Positions 27,291 to 38,106 of a stretch of 64,000 nt of DNA are shown here, piece by piece. This DNA is from Neoechinorhynchus agilis. Its lineage: Eukaryota; Acanthocephala. Positions within the stretch are counted from its first letter, which is position 1; every line of letters begins with the position of its first letter. Below the pieces are notes generated by a model that made no database searches, was not told the origin of the DNA, and saw only the letters and a program-made list of their open reading frames with translations. Where the stretch lies: assembly GCA_051530055.1 (NCBI GenBank), contig CM121341.1, positions 7,626,001-7,690,000 of the forward strand, in the 5' to 3' direction. A program made the position numbers and the translations under genes.

Positions 27291-29330
27291 AATGACAGGA
27301 TGGAATCATTTCTTAGGGACGTCGAGTGAGTCGATTCGTTGGCACGAAGCAACCACAGGACTTTCCTCAGAAAGGGGAGTGATTCCATCTCCAGCGAAGC
27401 CAAAGTCCGATAAATCCTTCACTGGGTTTCTGTTCCGCTCAGATTGTAAGCGACAGGATGGAATCATTTCTTAGGGACGTCGAGTGAGTCGATTCGATGG
27501 CGCGAAGCAACCACAGGACTTTCCTCAGAAAGGGGAGTGATTCCATCTCCAGCGAAGCCAAAGTCCGATAAATCCTTTACTGGGTTTCTATTCCGCTCAG
27601 ATTGCAAATGACAGGATGGAATCATTTCTTAGGGACGTCGAGTGAGTCGATTCGTTGGCGCGAAGCAACCACAGGACTTTGCTCAGAAAGGGGGGTTCCA
27701 TCTCCAGCGAAGCCAAAGTCTGATAAATCCTTTACTGGGTTTCTATTCCGCTCGGATTCTAAGCGACAGGATGGAATCATTTCTTAGGGACGTCGGGTGA
27801 GTCGATTCTTTGTTGGCGACATTTCAATGCCGAGAAATAGAAAAAGTAGCAAAATAACCACAGGACTTTCCTCAGAGGGAGTGATTCCATCTCCGGTGAA
27901 GCCAAAGTCCGATAAATCCTTTACTGGGTTTCTATTCCGCTCAGATTATAAGCGACAGGATGGAATCATTTCTTAGGGACGTCGAGTGAGTCGATTCGAT
28001 GGCGCGAAGCAACCACAGGACTTTCCTCAGAAAGGGGAGTGATTCCATCTCCGGCGACCAAGTCCGATAAATCCTTTACTGGGTTTCTATTCCGCTCAGA
28101 TTTAAGCGACAGGATGGAATCATTTCTTAGGGACGTCGGTGAGTCGATTCGTTGGCGCAAATAACCACAGGACTTTCCTCAGAGGGGTGATTCCATCTCC
28201 GGTGAAGCCAAAGTCTGATAAATCCTTTACTGGGTTTCTATTCCGCTCAGATTATAAGCGACAGGATGGAATCATTTCTTAGGGACGTCGAGTGAGTCGA
28301 TTCGATGGCGCGAAGCAACCACAGGACTTTCCTCAGAAAGGGGAGTGATTCCATCTCCAGCGAAGCCAAAGTCCGATAAATCCTTTACTGGGTTTCTATT
28401 CCGCTCAGATTGCAAATGACAGGATGGAATCATTTCTTAGGGACGTCGAGTGAGTCGATTCGTTGGCGCGAAGCAACCACAGGACTTTCCTCAGAAAGGG
28501 GGGTGATTCCATCTCCAGCGAAGCCAAAGTCTGATAAATCCTTTACTGGGTTTCTATTCCGCTCGGATTCTAAGCGACAGGATGGAATCATTTCTTAGGG
28601 ACGTCGGGTGAGTCGATTCTTTGTTGGCGACATTTCAATGCCGAGAAATAGAAAAAGTAGCAAAATAACCACAGGACTTTCCTCAGAGGGAGTGATTCCA
28701 TCTCCGGCGAAGCCAAAGTCCGATAAATCCTTTACTGGGTTTCTATTCCGCTCAGATTGCAAACGACAGGATGAAATCATTTCTTAGGGGGCGTCGAGTG
28801 AGTCGATTCGATGGCGCGAAGCAACCACAGGACTTTGCTCAGAAAGGGGAGTGATTCCGTCTCCGGTGAAGCCAAAGTCTGATAAATCCTTTACTGGGTT
28901 TCTATTCCGCTCGATTTAAGCGACAGGATGAATCATTTCTTAGGGCGTCGGTGAGTCGATTCGGTTTCCTCAGAGGGGTGATTCCATCTCCGGGAAGCCA
29001 AAGTCGATAAATCCTTTACTGGGTTTCTATTCCGCTCAGATTGCAAATGACAGGATGGAATCATTTCTTAGGGACGTCGAGTGAGTCGATTCGTTGGCGC
29101 GAAGCAACCACAGGACTTTCCTCAGAGGGAGTGATTCCGTCTCCGGTGAAACCAAAGTCTGATAAATCCTTTACTGGGTTTCTATTGCGCTCGGATTCTA
29201 AGCGACAGGATGGAATCGTTTCTTAGGGACGTCGAGTGAGTCGATTCGTTGTTGGCGACATTTCAATGCCGAGAAATAGAAAAAGTAGCAAAATAACCAC
29301 AGGACTTTCCTCAGAGGGAGTGATTCTGTT
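27290..29330. repeat. minisatellite, ~155-bp unit, ~13 copies
   Basis: GACAGGATGGAATCATTTCT recurs at about 27294, 27452, 27610, 27766, 27955, 28110, 28260, 28418, 28577, 28765, 28922 (variant), 29050 and 29207. Three units (around 27806, 28618 and 29250) carry the same ~35-bp insert, GGCGACATTTCAATGCCGAG, giving a higher-order pattern; some units are shortened. Open frames inside it end at the same TAG just after the landmark in each unit and are not genes. Confidence 0.95.
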
Positions 29331-29459
29331 AAGCGAGGTAACCTTTAAGTATGAGAAAGATATCGACCTTTTCTGATTGCAAATTTTATTGACTCATCCA
29401 TGACAACGGTTTGTTTTCCGAGAGAGCGAAAACCCTATGAAGAGGACTGTATATTAAGA

Positions 29460-30430
29460 ATGATTTTATTATTTTTACCGTTGTTGATTGTATTAACAAA
29501 TGGTGATTTAGGTGAATATTCGTACCTTAAAGACAGACGCAACTTCTATTTTCTTCACCACACAGTTGAGTTTTTTTTCTGGTTTTAAACTAATAACCCG
29601 TTCAAACTAGCTTTCAACTCAAGAATTGCTGAGTTTATGCAACGAGATAATGTCACCTTGTGAACAAAAGTCCACTTTGGTAAGTTTAGGTGATAAGTAG
29701 CACAATATTATGAAAAGCCTCTTTTCCCAACACCCTCATGTTTATTCCAGATTTATTATCGAACGGAAAATGGGTGTTTTATTTGTTTATTGCTTCAAAT
29801 TTTCGACGCCTTGCGTCTTCGTCAGGAAGCTTTTCTTCGGTCATTGATGGGTGCAAACATTGCGACTGAAGTTGCTCAGGGTGATTTTTGCGAGGCTACT
29901 CTGGGATGTCGATCATTCTCACGAGGAATTCTTTTAAAATCATTTTTGGCATCGTCGCGGTTTAAATCGAGTTTTTAGTATAAAGCAATGGGTAAACACT
30001 TTTGTCAAACTGAATTCGGAAAATTCGGATCTGTAATTGAACGTTTACTTTTCTCAATATTACACGTATTTTTAGCTGATAAATTACGGAAATTATGGTT
30101 TGAATGCAAAACTTGATTTGGTACGTTTTTTATTGTTGACCTTTGAACCCAATCGATCATTTACATTAGAATGAAATAAATAAAAGAGCACGGGAATGCC
30201 GTGTAGTGAGGAAAGATGTTCGATCTTTATTGCGGAATTCCAATCCAACACATATTCAAATGGTTTTTCCGTTTAGAATTAAAAAAAACGAATTTTCCTT
30301 TAGGTTCTTCACCATATAGATTTATTTTGTGCAGTTGAGTACACGACGATAGTTCCTGATCAATTCAGAGATAGAAATCCTCTTGTTTGTTATGAGACTG
30401 CTCAATACATTGCATACACGGACATGTTGG
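29460..30430 (+). CDS. possible small secreted-protein gene, exons uncertain
   Basis: Weak candidate. ATG at 29460 opens a signal peptide (MILLFLPLLIVLTNG). Further on are stretches bounded by good splice signals: 29625-29681 (CTCAAG acceptor, GTAAGT donor; LLSLCNEIMSPCEQKSTL) and 30338-30431 (TTTTGTGCAG acceptor, GTAAGT donor; EYTTIVPDQFRDRNPLVCYETAQ in part). Phases between them could not be reconciled with confidence, and no family is recognised. The array at 27.3-29.3 kb sits just upstream, the same arrangement as at better-supported genes. May be non-coding. Confidence 0.2.
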
Positions 30431-30431
30431 T

Positions 30432-31825
30432 AAGTCAGAGGACGGTTTAGATTTTTTTTGAACAAAAAATCTGAAGAAAGGAGAGTTGTTTATTTCACTA
30501 TGCAGACGATGGTTCCCGTACACTCCAACATTTAATCATTTGCTTGCAACGGTTAGTTTTCCTAACATAAAGATTATAAGCTCTTTTGCATAGAATAAAT
30601 TGAGAATAAAGAAAAATAGGACTCAATGCTTCGAGTATGCAGAGATTATGAGATTGCATAATAAACCAGTAAATGGAGACTCTAATGCCGACTTACTATT
30701 TTAGTTCGTAATTTAGATGGCACTTTATTACAATAATTATTGCCATTTATATTATCAATGATTATTTGTTATTAAACATTTTTTTATTAAAACTTTCCTA
30801 AAGAGTTCATACGGAGAAATCTGGGCGCTTAAAATATCTTAAAAGACTTACAAATGAATCGATTTGTCGCTGTACCTTTTTTTGCAATCAGCGATTTAGG
30901 AAAGAGAATTCGGCATTTTAGAGGCTGTGCAGGAAAGATGTTATATTTATTTCAAATTTCGGAACTTGGATATTTAATCGGAGAATTCATCTGCCCCGAA
31001 TGCGATCGAGAAAAATTAATTATCCCTTGCAGCTTAAAGATTCGGCGAAAAAAAGGAAGTAAGACGGCAAAAACTCGGGAATAACGATGAATTTTTTGGC
31101 CGATTAAAGTCTTTTTCATTTGATGCAGAGCTATTGAGTAACACGAACTCACATAATTAAAAACTCACAAGAAATAATTTGATGAGGAGAGAGGTTTCCT
31201 CTTTCGAAATATTTCATAATAAAAAAAATCATTCAATTTTTACCTTCCCGAAGGATTTAGGACAATTAAACAAATCCTGAAAAAGCCGTAAGACGGCGAA
31301 AACTCGGGAATAAAGACTTTCTTTACACATTTAGAAATAGAAAAGATTTTATGATGATGATGGTAATGTGAACCGATTTGATTTCGACAGAGTTCAATCT
31401 TAACCTTTGTTAAAAACTCTTTTTGTCGGTTCAAATGACAAGGACCGAAAATTTGCCTTCCTATGTTTTTGAAACATTCCATTTATGATATTTTTAATTT
31501 TGGAAGAAGATTTGAGATCGTTCATAAAAAACTAAATGGCTCCGTTCAAAAAGGACATCAAAGAGATCAAATTGATCTTTGATCAATAAAGATCGTTAAA
31601 TAGCGTTCTTCGTGAATTCGACGGTGCTACTTGGCGCCGAAACGCGTAATGCCCAATTGGCGACCAATCATCCGCATTTAATCGAAACTCGTGATTGCGA
31701 TTTCGAGACACGTGACAATCGATAATCGGCGAAATCCAATATCCAGATCAAGAGATCAATCGATGTTTATCATTTGGGAAATATTTCAATACCTTCGATC
31801 CTGGGGATTATGATCGTTCTTCTGT
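30432..31825. other. intergenic, AT-rich
   Basis: No convincing gene; the open frame 30854-31084 has no features I recognise. Two copies of a GTAAGACGGC..AAAACTCGGGAATAA sequence lie at about 31058-31083 and 31287-31312, the second within a three-way-junction fold listed separately. Confidence 0.35.
31245..31310 (+). ncRNA. hammerhead-like three-way junction
   Basis: Reading 5'-3': TTCCCGA pairs with TCGGGAA at the other end; GGATTT (31253-31258) pairs with AAATCC (31272-31277) around a 13-base loop; then CTGAAAA; then the GCCGT/ACGGC hairpin (31285-31297); then GAAAAC. This is the hammerhead layout (stem I, CUGANGA, stem II, GAAA, stem III) with one change in the first core strand and no clear NUH cleavage triplet. 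Likely a decayed ribozyme from a retroelement; self-cleavage is doubtful. Confidence 0.35.
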
Positions 31826-34060
31826 CCAAGATTAAAAACGACTCTCTCGTCCGCTCGGTTCTCGAAACTGGTGACTCGGATAACGTTGCCGTTTTCTATC
31901 CTAAAGATTTTAATCTCGCTACTTCATTTTTTCATAACTTTTCGGTCTTCATTGAGCGTTCGATCTTTTATTTTTTAGATTAAAGACGACTCTCTCGTCC
32001 GCTCGGTTCTCGAAACTGGTGACTCGGATAACGTTGCCGTTTTCTATCCAAAAGATTTTAATCTCGCTACTTCATTTTATGATCATTTTGTGGCCTTCAT
32101 TGAGCGCTCGATCTCCTTTTTTTGAGATCAAAGATGACTTTCTCGTCCGCTCGGTTCTCGAAACTGGTGACTCGGATAACGTTGCCGTTTTCTATCTTAA
32201 AGATTTTAATCTCGCTACTTCATTTTTTCATAACTTTTCGGCCTTCATTGAGCGTTCGATCTCCTATTTTTGAGATTAAAGACGGCTTTCTCGTCCGCTC
32301 GGTTCTCGAAACTGGTGACTCGGATAACGTTGCCGTTTTCTATCTTAACGATTTTAATCTCGCTACTTCATTTTTTCATAACTTTTCGGCCTTCATTGAG
32401 CGTTCGATCTCCTATTTTTGAGATTAAAGACGGCTTTCTCGTCCGCTCGGTTCTCGAAACTGATGACTCGGATAACGTTGCCGTTTAATATCTTAACGAT
32501 TTTAATCTCGCTACTTCATTTTTTCATAACTTTTCGGCCTTCATTGAGCGTTCGATCTCCTATTTTTGAGATTAAAGACGGCTTTCTCGTCCGCTCGGTT
32601 CTCGAAACTGGTGACTCGGATAACGTTGCCGTTTTCTATCTTAACGATTTTAATCTCGCTACTTCATTTTTTCATAACTTTTCGGTCTTCATTGAGCGTT
32701 CGATCTTTTATTTTTTAGATTAAAGACGACTCTCTCGTCCGCTCGGTTCTCGAAACTGGTGACTCGGATAACGTTGCCGTTTTCTATCCAAAAGATTTTA
32801 ATCTCGCTACTTCATTTTTTCATAACTTTTCGGCCTTCATTGAGCGTTCGATCTCCTATTTTTGAGATTAAAGACGACTTTCTCGTCCGCTCGGTTCTCG
32901 AAACTGGTGACTCGGATAACGTTGCCGTTTTCTATCCTAAAGATTTTAATCTCGCTACTTCATTTTTTCATAACTTTTCGGCCTTCATTGAGCGTTCGAT
33001 CTCCTATTTTTGAGATTAAAGACGGCTTTCTCGTCCGCTCGGTTCTCAAAACTGGTGACTCGGATAACGTTGCCGTTTAATATCTTAACGATTTTAATCT
33101 CGCCACTTCATTTTTTCATAACTTTTCGGCTTCTTGAGGTTCGATCTTTACTTGTCCTCGGTTCTCGAAACTGGTGACTCGGATAACGTTGCCGTTTTCT
33201 ATCCAAAAGATTTTAATCTCGCTACTTCATTTTTTCATAACTTTTCGGCCTTCATTGAGCGTTCGATCTCCTATTTTTGAGATTAAAGACGACTTTCTCG
33301 TCCGCTCGGTTCTCGAAACTGGTGACTCGGATAACGTTGCCGTTTTCTATCCTAAAGATTTTAATCTCGCTACTTCATTTTTTCATAACTTTTCGGCCTT
33401 CATTGAGCGTTCGATCTCCTATTTTTGAGATTAAAGACGGCTTTCTCGTCCGCTCGGTTCTCGAAACTGGTGACTCGGATAACGTTGCCGTTTTCTATCC
33501 TAAAGATTTTAATCTCGCTACTTCATTTTTTCATAACTTTTCGGCCTTCATTGAGCGTTCGATCTCCTATTTTTGAGATTAAAGACGGCTTTCTCGTCCG
33601 CTCGGTTCTCGAAACTGGTGACTCGGATAACGTCGCCATTTTCTATTTTGGTGCAAAAGACGATTTTAATCTCGCTACTTCATTTTTTCATAACTTTTCG
33701 GTCTTCATTGAGCGTTCGATCTTTTATTTTTTAGATTAAAGACGACTCTCTCGTCCGCTCGGTTCTCGAAACTGATGACTCGGATAACGTTGCCGTTTAA
33801 TATCTTAACGATTTTAATCTCGCTACTTTATTTTTTCATAACTTTAAGGCATTCATTGAGCGTTCGATCTCCTTTTTTTTGGATTAATGATAACTCTCAG
33901 GCCCGCTCTTTTCTCGAAACTGATGACTCGAATAACGTTGCCGTTTTCTATCCTAAAGATTTTAATCTCGCTACTTCATTTTTTCATAACTTTAAGGCAT
34001 TGATTGAGCGTTCGATCTCTTTTTTTCAGATTAATGATTACTCCCAGACCCGCTCGATTC
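31826..34060. repeat. minisatellite, ~148-bp unit, ~15 copies, running into KIF23
   Basis: CTCGTCCGCTCGGTTCTCGA recurs every ~148 bp from about 31845 to 33760, with one short unit near 33140 and diverged units at 33890 and 34040. Each unit has a pyrimidine tract and (TT)AG or GAG followed by ATTAA. In the last two units this becomes ATTAATG, and the final one is the presumed KIF23 acceptor and start codon. Overlapping open frames result from a period of 148 (not divisible by three) and are not genes. Confidence 0.93.
34023..34033 (+). promoter_or_regulatory. presumed trans-splice acceptor of KIF23
   Basis: TTTTTTTCAG ending at 34029, four bases before the ATG at 34034. It matches the nematode acceptor consensus (TTTTCAG) and has no nearby donor exon, so spliced-leader addition is the simplest reading. 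Confidence 0.5.
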
Positions 34061-36259
34061 TCGATCTTTTGTGGACTAAGGCCACTTCCGAATGGAGAGA
34101 CTCAATCGTGTTGCACGGTTATTTCTCCGGTCTGTGTGGCACTGCATGCGCCCAACGATGTCACAGGAAAGAAGCGGCCGAAAAAGGAAATCCTTGGTTC
34201 ATTTCGGAACGTCTATAAACCCGAAGACTCACAGTCTCATCGATTCAAAGACCTTTGTATTCCACTGGTTGTAGGCTTTCTTCAAGGATCCAGCTCTCTT
34301 TTATTTGCTTATGGTGTAAGCGGATCCGGAAAGACGTACACAATGGTCGGCGCTGAAAGCGATCCGGGTATTATCCCAAGATGCCTTGATGTGATATTTA
34401 ATAGCATCGGCGATCGATTGAACGAGCCGTACACTATCGTCTTTAACTCACATTCAGGAGAATTCATTCGACTGACAGACGCTGAACGTATGTTGGAGCG
34501 ACAAAGGAGAGAGATTTTGCCATCCATCATGAATTCCGCTAAGACTCAGCCATCAACTACAGGTCAAGGTAACAGGATCCGTGATCCGAGCCGGTTTTTT
34601 TGTGCCGGTGGAATGGAGCAGAGTCGCTTCACCCTAATTGTTTCCTATGTCGAGGTATACAACAAAAACATTCATGATCTTCTGGACGATTCGGCGTGGA
34701 GTCATCGATTGGAAGGACAATTTAAAAAGGCTTTGAGACGAGACACTCAGGGGGATGTGTTTGTAGGTGAATGCACTCACGTCGAAGTTCGATCTTCCGA
34801 TGATGCCTACGAAGTGTTTATGAAAGGAAATCAGCGACGAAAACTGTCCGAGACGATGGCCAATAGTGGTTCCACTCGTGGACATGGAGTTTTCACGGTC
34901 CACCTCGTCCGGCTCGATGATCCCGCCTATAACCATGCAGATAAAACGACGGTCGCTATCATCAGTAAGCTTTGTCTTGTGGATCTTGCAGGATGTGAAC
35001 GTCAATGCAAAGCCAAAACTACAGGACATCGATTACAAGAAGCTGGACACATAAATACGAGCTTACTTGTTCTTAGAAAATGTATTGAAGTCATGCGGAC
35101 AAATCAGAAGCAATGCGATCAAAAGCTCGTGGTTCCATACAGGGACTCGAAACTCACAATGCTTCTAAAGTACTTCTTCGAAGGACACGGACGTACTTTT
35201 ATGCTTCTTTGCATGAATCCGTCCTGTCGCGATTACGAAGAAAATGTTAGAGCTCTACAATTCGCAGAAATCACTCAGGATCTTGAGAATGTGACTGCTT
35301 CGGGCGCAACAATTGCCAAGCATGTAAATATCAAGACAAAAGATGATCCGAAGATCAATGGTGAAATGGCACCTACATCAAGCGAAGATACATACTCGGT
35401 AAGTCAAATGGGAAATTCCATAATCAAACGAATGGACCAGAACCTGAGGGCGTATACAAAAATTATAGATAAACTCCAATTAATTGAGTCTGAATGGAAG
35501 GCGATGTCTAAGAAAGTGGATGTATTTAGTAGAAGATTGAAAGAAAAGGAGAAAGTGGAAGCTCAACTAGCAACGGAGAATCATGTCTTGCTCAATGAGA
35601 ACAGAAATCTTAAAACTAGAATTGATGAATTGCTTGTTGATTTGGACGTTCATAAGCGAAAACAGGAGTTTGTAAGTCACGAAGATGTCACTCGAATGTG
35701 CAATGCAAATGATACAACAGCAACCACTACTACATACAGAACAGAATACATTGTGACTCCTTGGAACTTAGAAACCATTACACACACTCCAAAATCAATA
35801 TCTCGAATACGTGGACTACATTACAGGCATCGCAGATCAAGTTCAGGCCATGAAACTTGGATAAATCATAAGCCACGAGACATACAAATAAAAGACCAGA
35901 TCCTGCAGCCGAGGTTTAATCGACGATCAAAATCATACGATGTTTGTTCATCTCGAATGCTGGACGACCTCACTGGTCCTCATGCAGCCAATCGATATGC
36001 ATTGATACATCAAGAAAAAAGTGGACGAGGAGATTTGAAAACCGAAGTTCTGAAGGCCGACGTGTATCCGACCACTACAGGCGGTGCTAAAGTAGTCTTC
36101 AAGGAAGTAGAAAGTGTTCAAAGCAGCCAAAGTCTGTCGCGAAAGCGTGCTCTTTTCGATTCGGACAAGGAAACGGAGTCCGGTGATCATGTGTTGAGCA
36201 CTATCACAAATGACCCGAGGATTACAAAGATTACGAGATATGACCACAATTTCAAATAA
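34034..36259 (+). CDS. KIF23/zen-4: kinesin-6, centralspindlin motor MKLP1
   Basis: 741 aa, single exon. Plus-end motor of centralspindlin, with CYK-4/RACGAP1, bundling midzone microtubules in cytokinesis. Motor domain at residues ~9-420: IFCGLRPLPNGETQSCC (family VYCRVRPL), P-loop GVSGSGKT (~95), PGIIPRCLDVIFNSI typical of kinesin-6, the long kinesin-6 insertion after the P-loop, switch II DLAGCER, and GHINTSLLVLRKC. Neck and coiled coil ~480-560. The C-terminal third matches the MKLP1 Arf6-binding domain (YALIHQEKSGRGDLKTEVLKADVY) and keeps RHRRSSSG, the equivalent of the Aurora B/14-3-3 site. Oddity: switch I reads N-SG-STRGH instead of NxxSSRSH. ATG 34034 is chosen because it follows a TTTTTTTCAG acceptor; the array supplies both. 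Confidence 0.93.
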   Translation: MITPRPARFSIFCGLRPLPNGETQSCCTVISPVCVALHAPNDVTGKKRPKKEILGSFRNVYKPEDSQSHRFKDLCIPLVVGFLQGSSSLLFAYGVSGSGKTYTMVGAESDPGIIPRCLDVIFNSIGDRLNEPYTIVFNSHSGEFIRLTDAERMLERQRREILPSIMNSAKTQPSTTGQGNRIRDPSRFFCAGGMEQSRFTLIVSYVEVYNKNIHDLLDDSAWSHRLEGQFKKALRRDTQGDVFVGECTHVEVRSSDDAYEVFMKGNQRRKLSETMANSGSTRGHGVFTVHLVRLDDPAYNHADKTTVAIISKLCLVDLAGCERQCKAKTTGHRLQEAGHINTSLLVLRKCIEVMRTNQKQCDQKLVVPYRDSKLTMLLKYFFEGHGRTFMLLCMNPSCRDYEENVRALQFAEITQDLENVTASGATIAKHVNIKTKDDPKINGEMAPTSSEDTYSVSQMGNSIIKRMDQNLRAYTKIIDKLQLIESEWKAMSKKVDVFSRRLKEKEKVEAQLATENHVLLNENRNLKTRIDELLVDLDVHKRKQEFVSHEDVTRMCNANDTTATTTTYRTEYIVTPWNLETITHTPKSISRIRGLHYRHRRSSSGHETWINHKPRDIQIKDQILQPRFNRRSKSYDVCSSRMLDDLTGPHAANRYALIHQEKSGRGDLKTEVLKADVYPTTTGGAKVVFKEVESVQSSQSLSRKRALFDSDKETESGDHVLSTITNDPRITKITRYDHNFK

Positions 36260-36616
36260 ACCAACTTTGGAACTTTATTTCAAGTCGAATAAAATAAATA
36301 TCAAAACTGTTCTCATTGATTTGTCAGTCGATTCTAATCTTCTATTTTTTCCGGAGAAAATAAATCATCTATTTTCTTAAAAAAGGTTCATTCACATCAC
36401 CGCTCCTCTGGATCTCTCATGATGCCGTCCTGATGTAACGGTCGAAAGGACGGATGCAGCGTTCCCTCGTTGCAGGGACAGACCTATGTTTTGTAGGAGA
36501 AATGCTCCTGATCTCGGATCGCCAATGATTCGTCTCGATCTCTTAGACAATTCCTAGACCAGGCCCTGCGCGCCGTGGAAAAACGATTAAAAATTCCAGC
36601 AACCCAACGATGTCAC
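36260..36616 (+). other. KIF23 3' flank and a GC-richer unique patch
   Basis: AATAAA signals at about 36288-36298 end KIF23. From 36395 to 36600 the composition is richer in GC, with hairpin-forming blocks (CCGTCC ... GGACGG at 36426-36452). No gene was recognised; a structured RNA or an old mobile-element end is possible. Confidence 0.35.
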
Positions 36617-37740
36617 TTAAGTGTTTTTGTAGAACATTCCTTAATCGGCTCTTTTCCTTTTTAGGCACACAGCCAAACCGATCTCTTATAGATCAGGGAC
36701 ATGATTGAATCACTTAGATTCTCTCAAAAATATACGATTATGAGTTTGTAGAGAGTCCGGATAGTTTCCTCTATTCAGCGAGGTATTTCGTCCCCTTTTT
36801 TGAACTTCTCGACCCACTTAAACAGGGATTCGAGGGCTACACAACTACGGATTTTATGAACTCTGCCAGTTTTATGCTTTGGGGCCGGTTTTATTAAGTG
36901 TTTTTGTAGAACATTCCTTAATCGGCTCTTTTCCTTTTTAGGCACACAGCCAAACCGATCTCTTATAGATCAGGGACATGATTGAATCACTTAGATTCTC
37001 TCAAAAATATACGATTATGAGTTTGTAGGAGTCCGGATAGTTTCCTCTATTCAGCGAGGTATTTCGTCCCCTTTTTTGAACTTCTCGACCCACTTAAACA
37101 GGGATTCGAGGGCTACACAACTACGGATTTTATGAACTCTGCCAGTTTTATGCTTTGGGGCCGGTTTTATTAAGTGTTTTTGTAGAACATTCCTTAATCG
37201 GCTCTTTTCCTTTTTAGGCACACAGCCAAACCGATCTCTTATAGATCAGGGACATGATTGAATCACTTAGATTCTCTCAAAAATATACGATTATGAGTTT
37301 GTAGAGAGTCCGGATAGTTTCCTCTATTCAGCGAGGTATTTCGTCCCCTTTTTTGAACTTCTCGACCCACTTAAACAGGGATTCGAGGGCTACACAACTA
37401 CGGATTTTATGAACTCTGCCAGTTTTATGCTTTGGGGCCGGTTTTATTAAGTGTTTTTGTAGAACATTCCTTAATCGGCTCTTTTCCTTTTTAGCCACAC
37501 AGCCAAACCGATCTAAGTCATGAATAACTTTGATTCCCGGATAGTTTCCTCTATTCAGCGAGGTATTTCGTCCCCTTTTTTGAACTTCTCGACCCACTTA
37601 AACAGGGATTCGAGGGCTACACAACTACGGATTTTATGAACTCTGCCAGTTTTATGCTTTGGGGCCGGTTTTATTAAGTGTTTTTGTAGAACATTCCTTA
37701 ATCGGCTCTTTTCCTTTTTAGGCACACAGCCAAATCCATG
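36617..37740. repeat. tandem repeat, ~277-bp unit, 4-5 copies (3' half of small gene)
   Basis: AAGTGTTTTTGTAGAACATT starts at about 36619, 36898, 37174, 37449 and 37678. Units are nearly identical apart from one shortened by about 50 bp. On the minus strand each encodes the same ~55 residues ending KKGDEIPR and a stop, i.e. the C-terminal half of the gene at 37555-37895. Confidence 0.93.
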
Positions 37741-37895
37741 TCTCAGAATCAGGGAAGAGCATGAAACAACCTCCGCCGGATCCTTAGATACCTCCCGAGG
37801 AGGGAAATACTCAGAAGACTTTCTCTTGAGATTCGGAATGGCGAATCCAAGAGTCAAAACGAGTACAATTCTAGATGCTGTAAAGAATTTGTTCA
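37555..37895 (-). CDS. possible small basic secreted protein
   Basis: 113 aa. Begins with a plausible signal peptide (MNKFFTASRIVLVLTLGFA), then a Lys/Arg-rich body with three or four cysteines (VSCSSL, FGCVPKK, IRSCVAL) and ends in a basic amphipathic stretch (LFKWVEKFKKGDEIPR). No family recognised. The C-terminal ~55 codons are the first unit of a tandem array extending downstream (to 36617), whose later copies keep the coding frame almost unchanged but lack the signal-peptide exon. Start chosen at MNKFF for the signal sequence; a longer open frame reaches 38097 and could hold a second hydrophobic segment. It may be an array-derived frame rather than a real gene. Confidence 0.35.
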
Positions 37896-38106
37896 TGGAA
37901 ATATTTTGTGATATCGAGATTGATTTATTTTGCCTTTTTTCACAATATTTCATCTCTATCTTCGGACTCTTCGGGTGAACTAAATGAAATTTTTGCGTTT
38001 GACATTTCGGTCTCACTAACAGATAAACCGAAAAAAACTTCATTCTAATCCTATTTGAAAAAATCAATCGTATCAAAAAATAGATCAAATGGCTCAAACC
38101 GGTTTA

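Noticed and set aside
31774-34218. Staggered ~100-aa frames with repeated VRSVLETGDSDNVAVF
   Set aside because: They are readings of a 148-bp tandem repeat. The period is not a multiple of three, so each unit falls in a new frame, and there is no start or stop context.
36420-36455. CCTGATG ... CGAAA block as a hammerhead ribozyme
   Set aside because: The flanks CCGTCC and GGACGG pair with each other, and there is no stem II between the two core-like strands.
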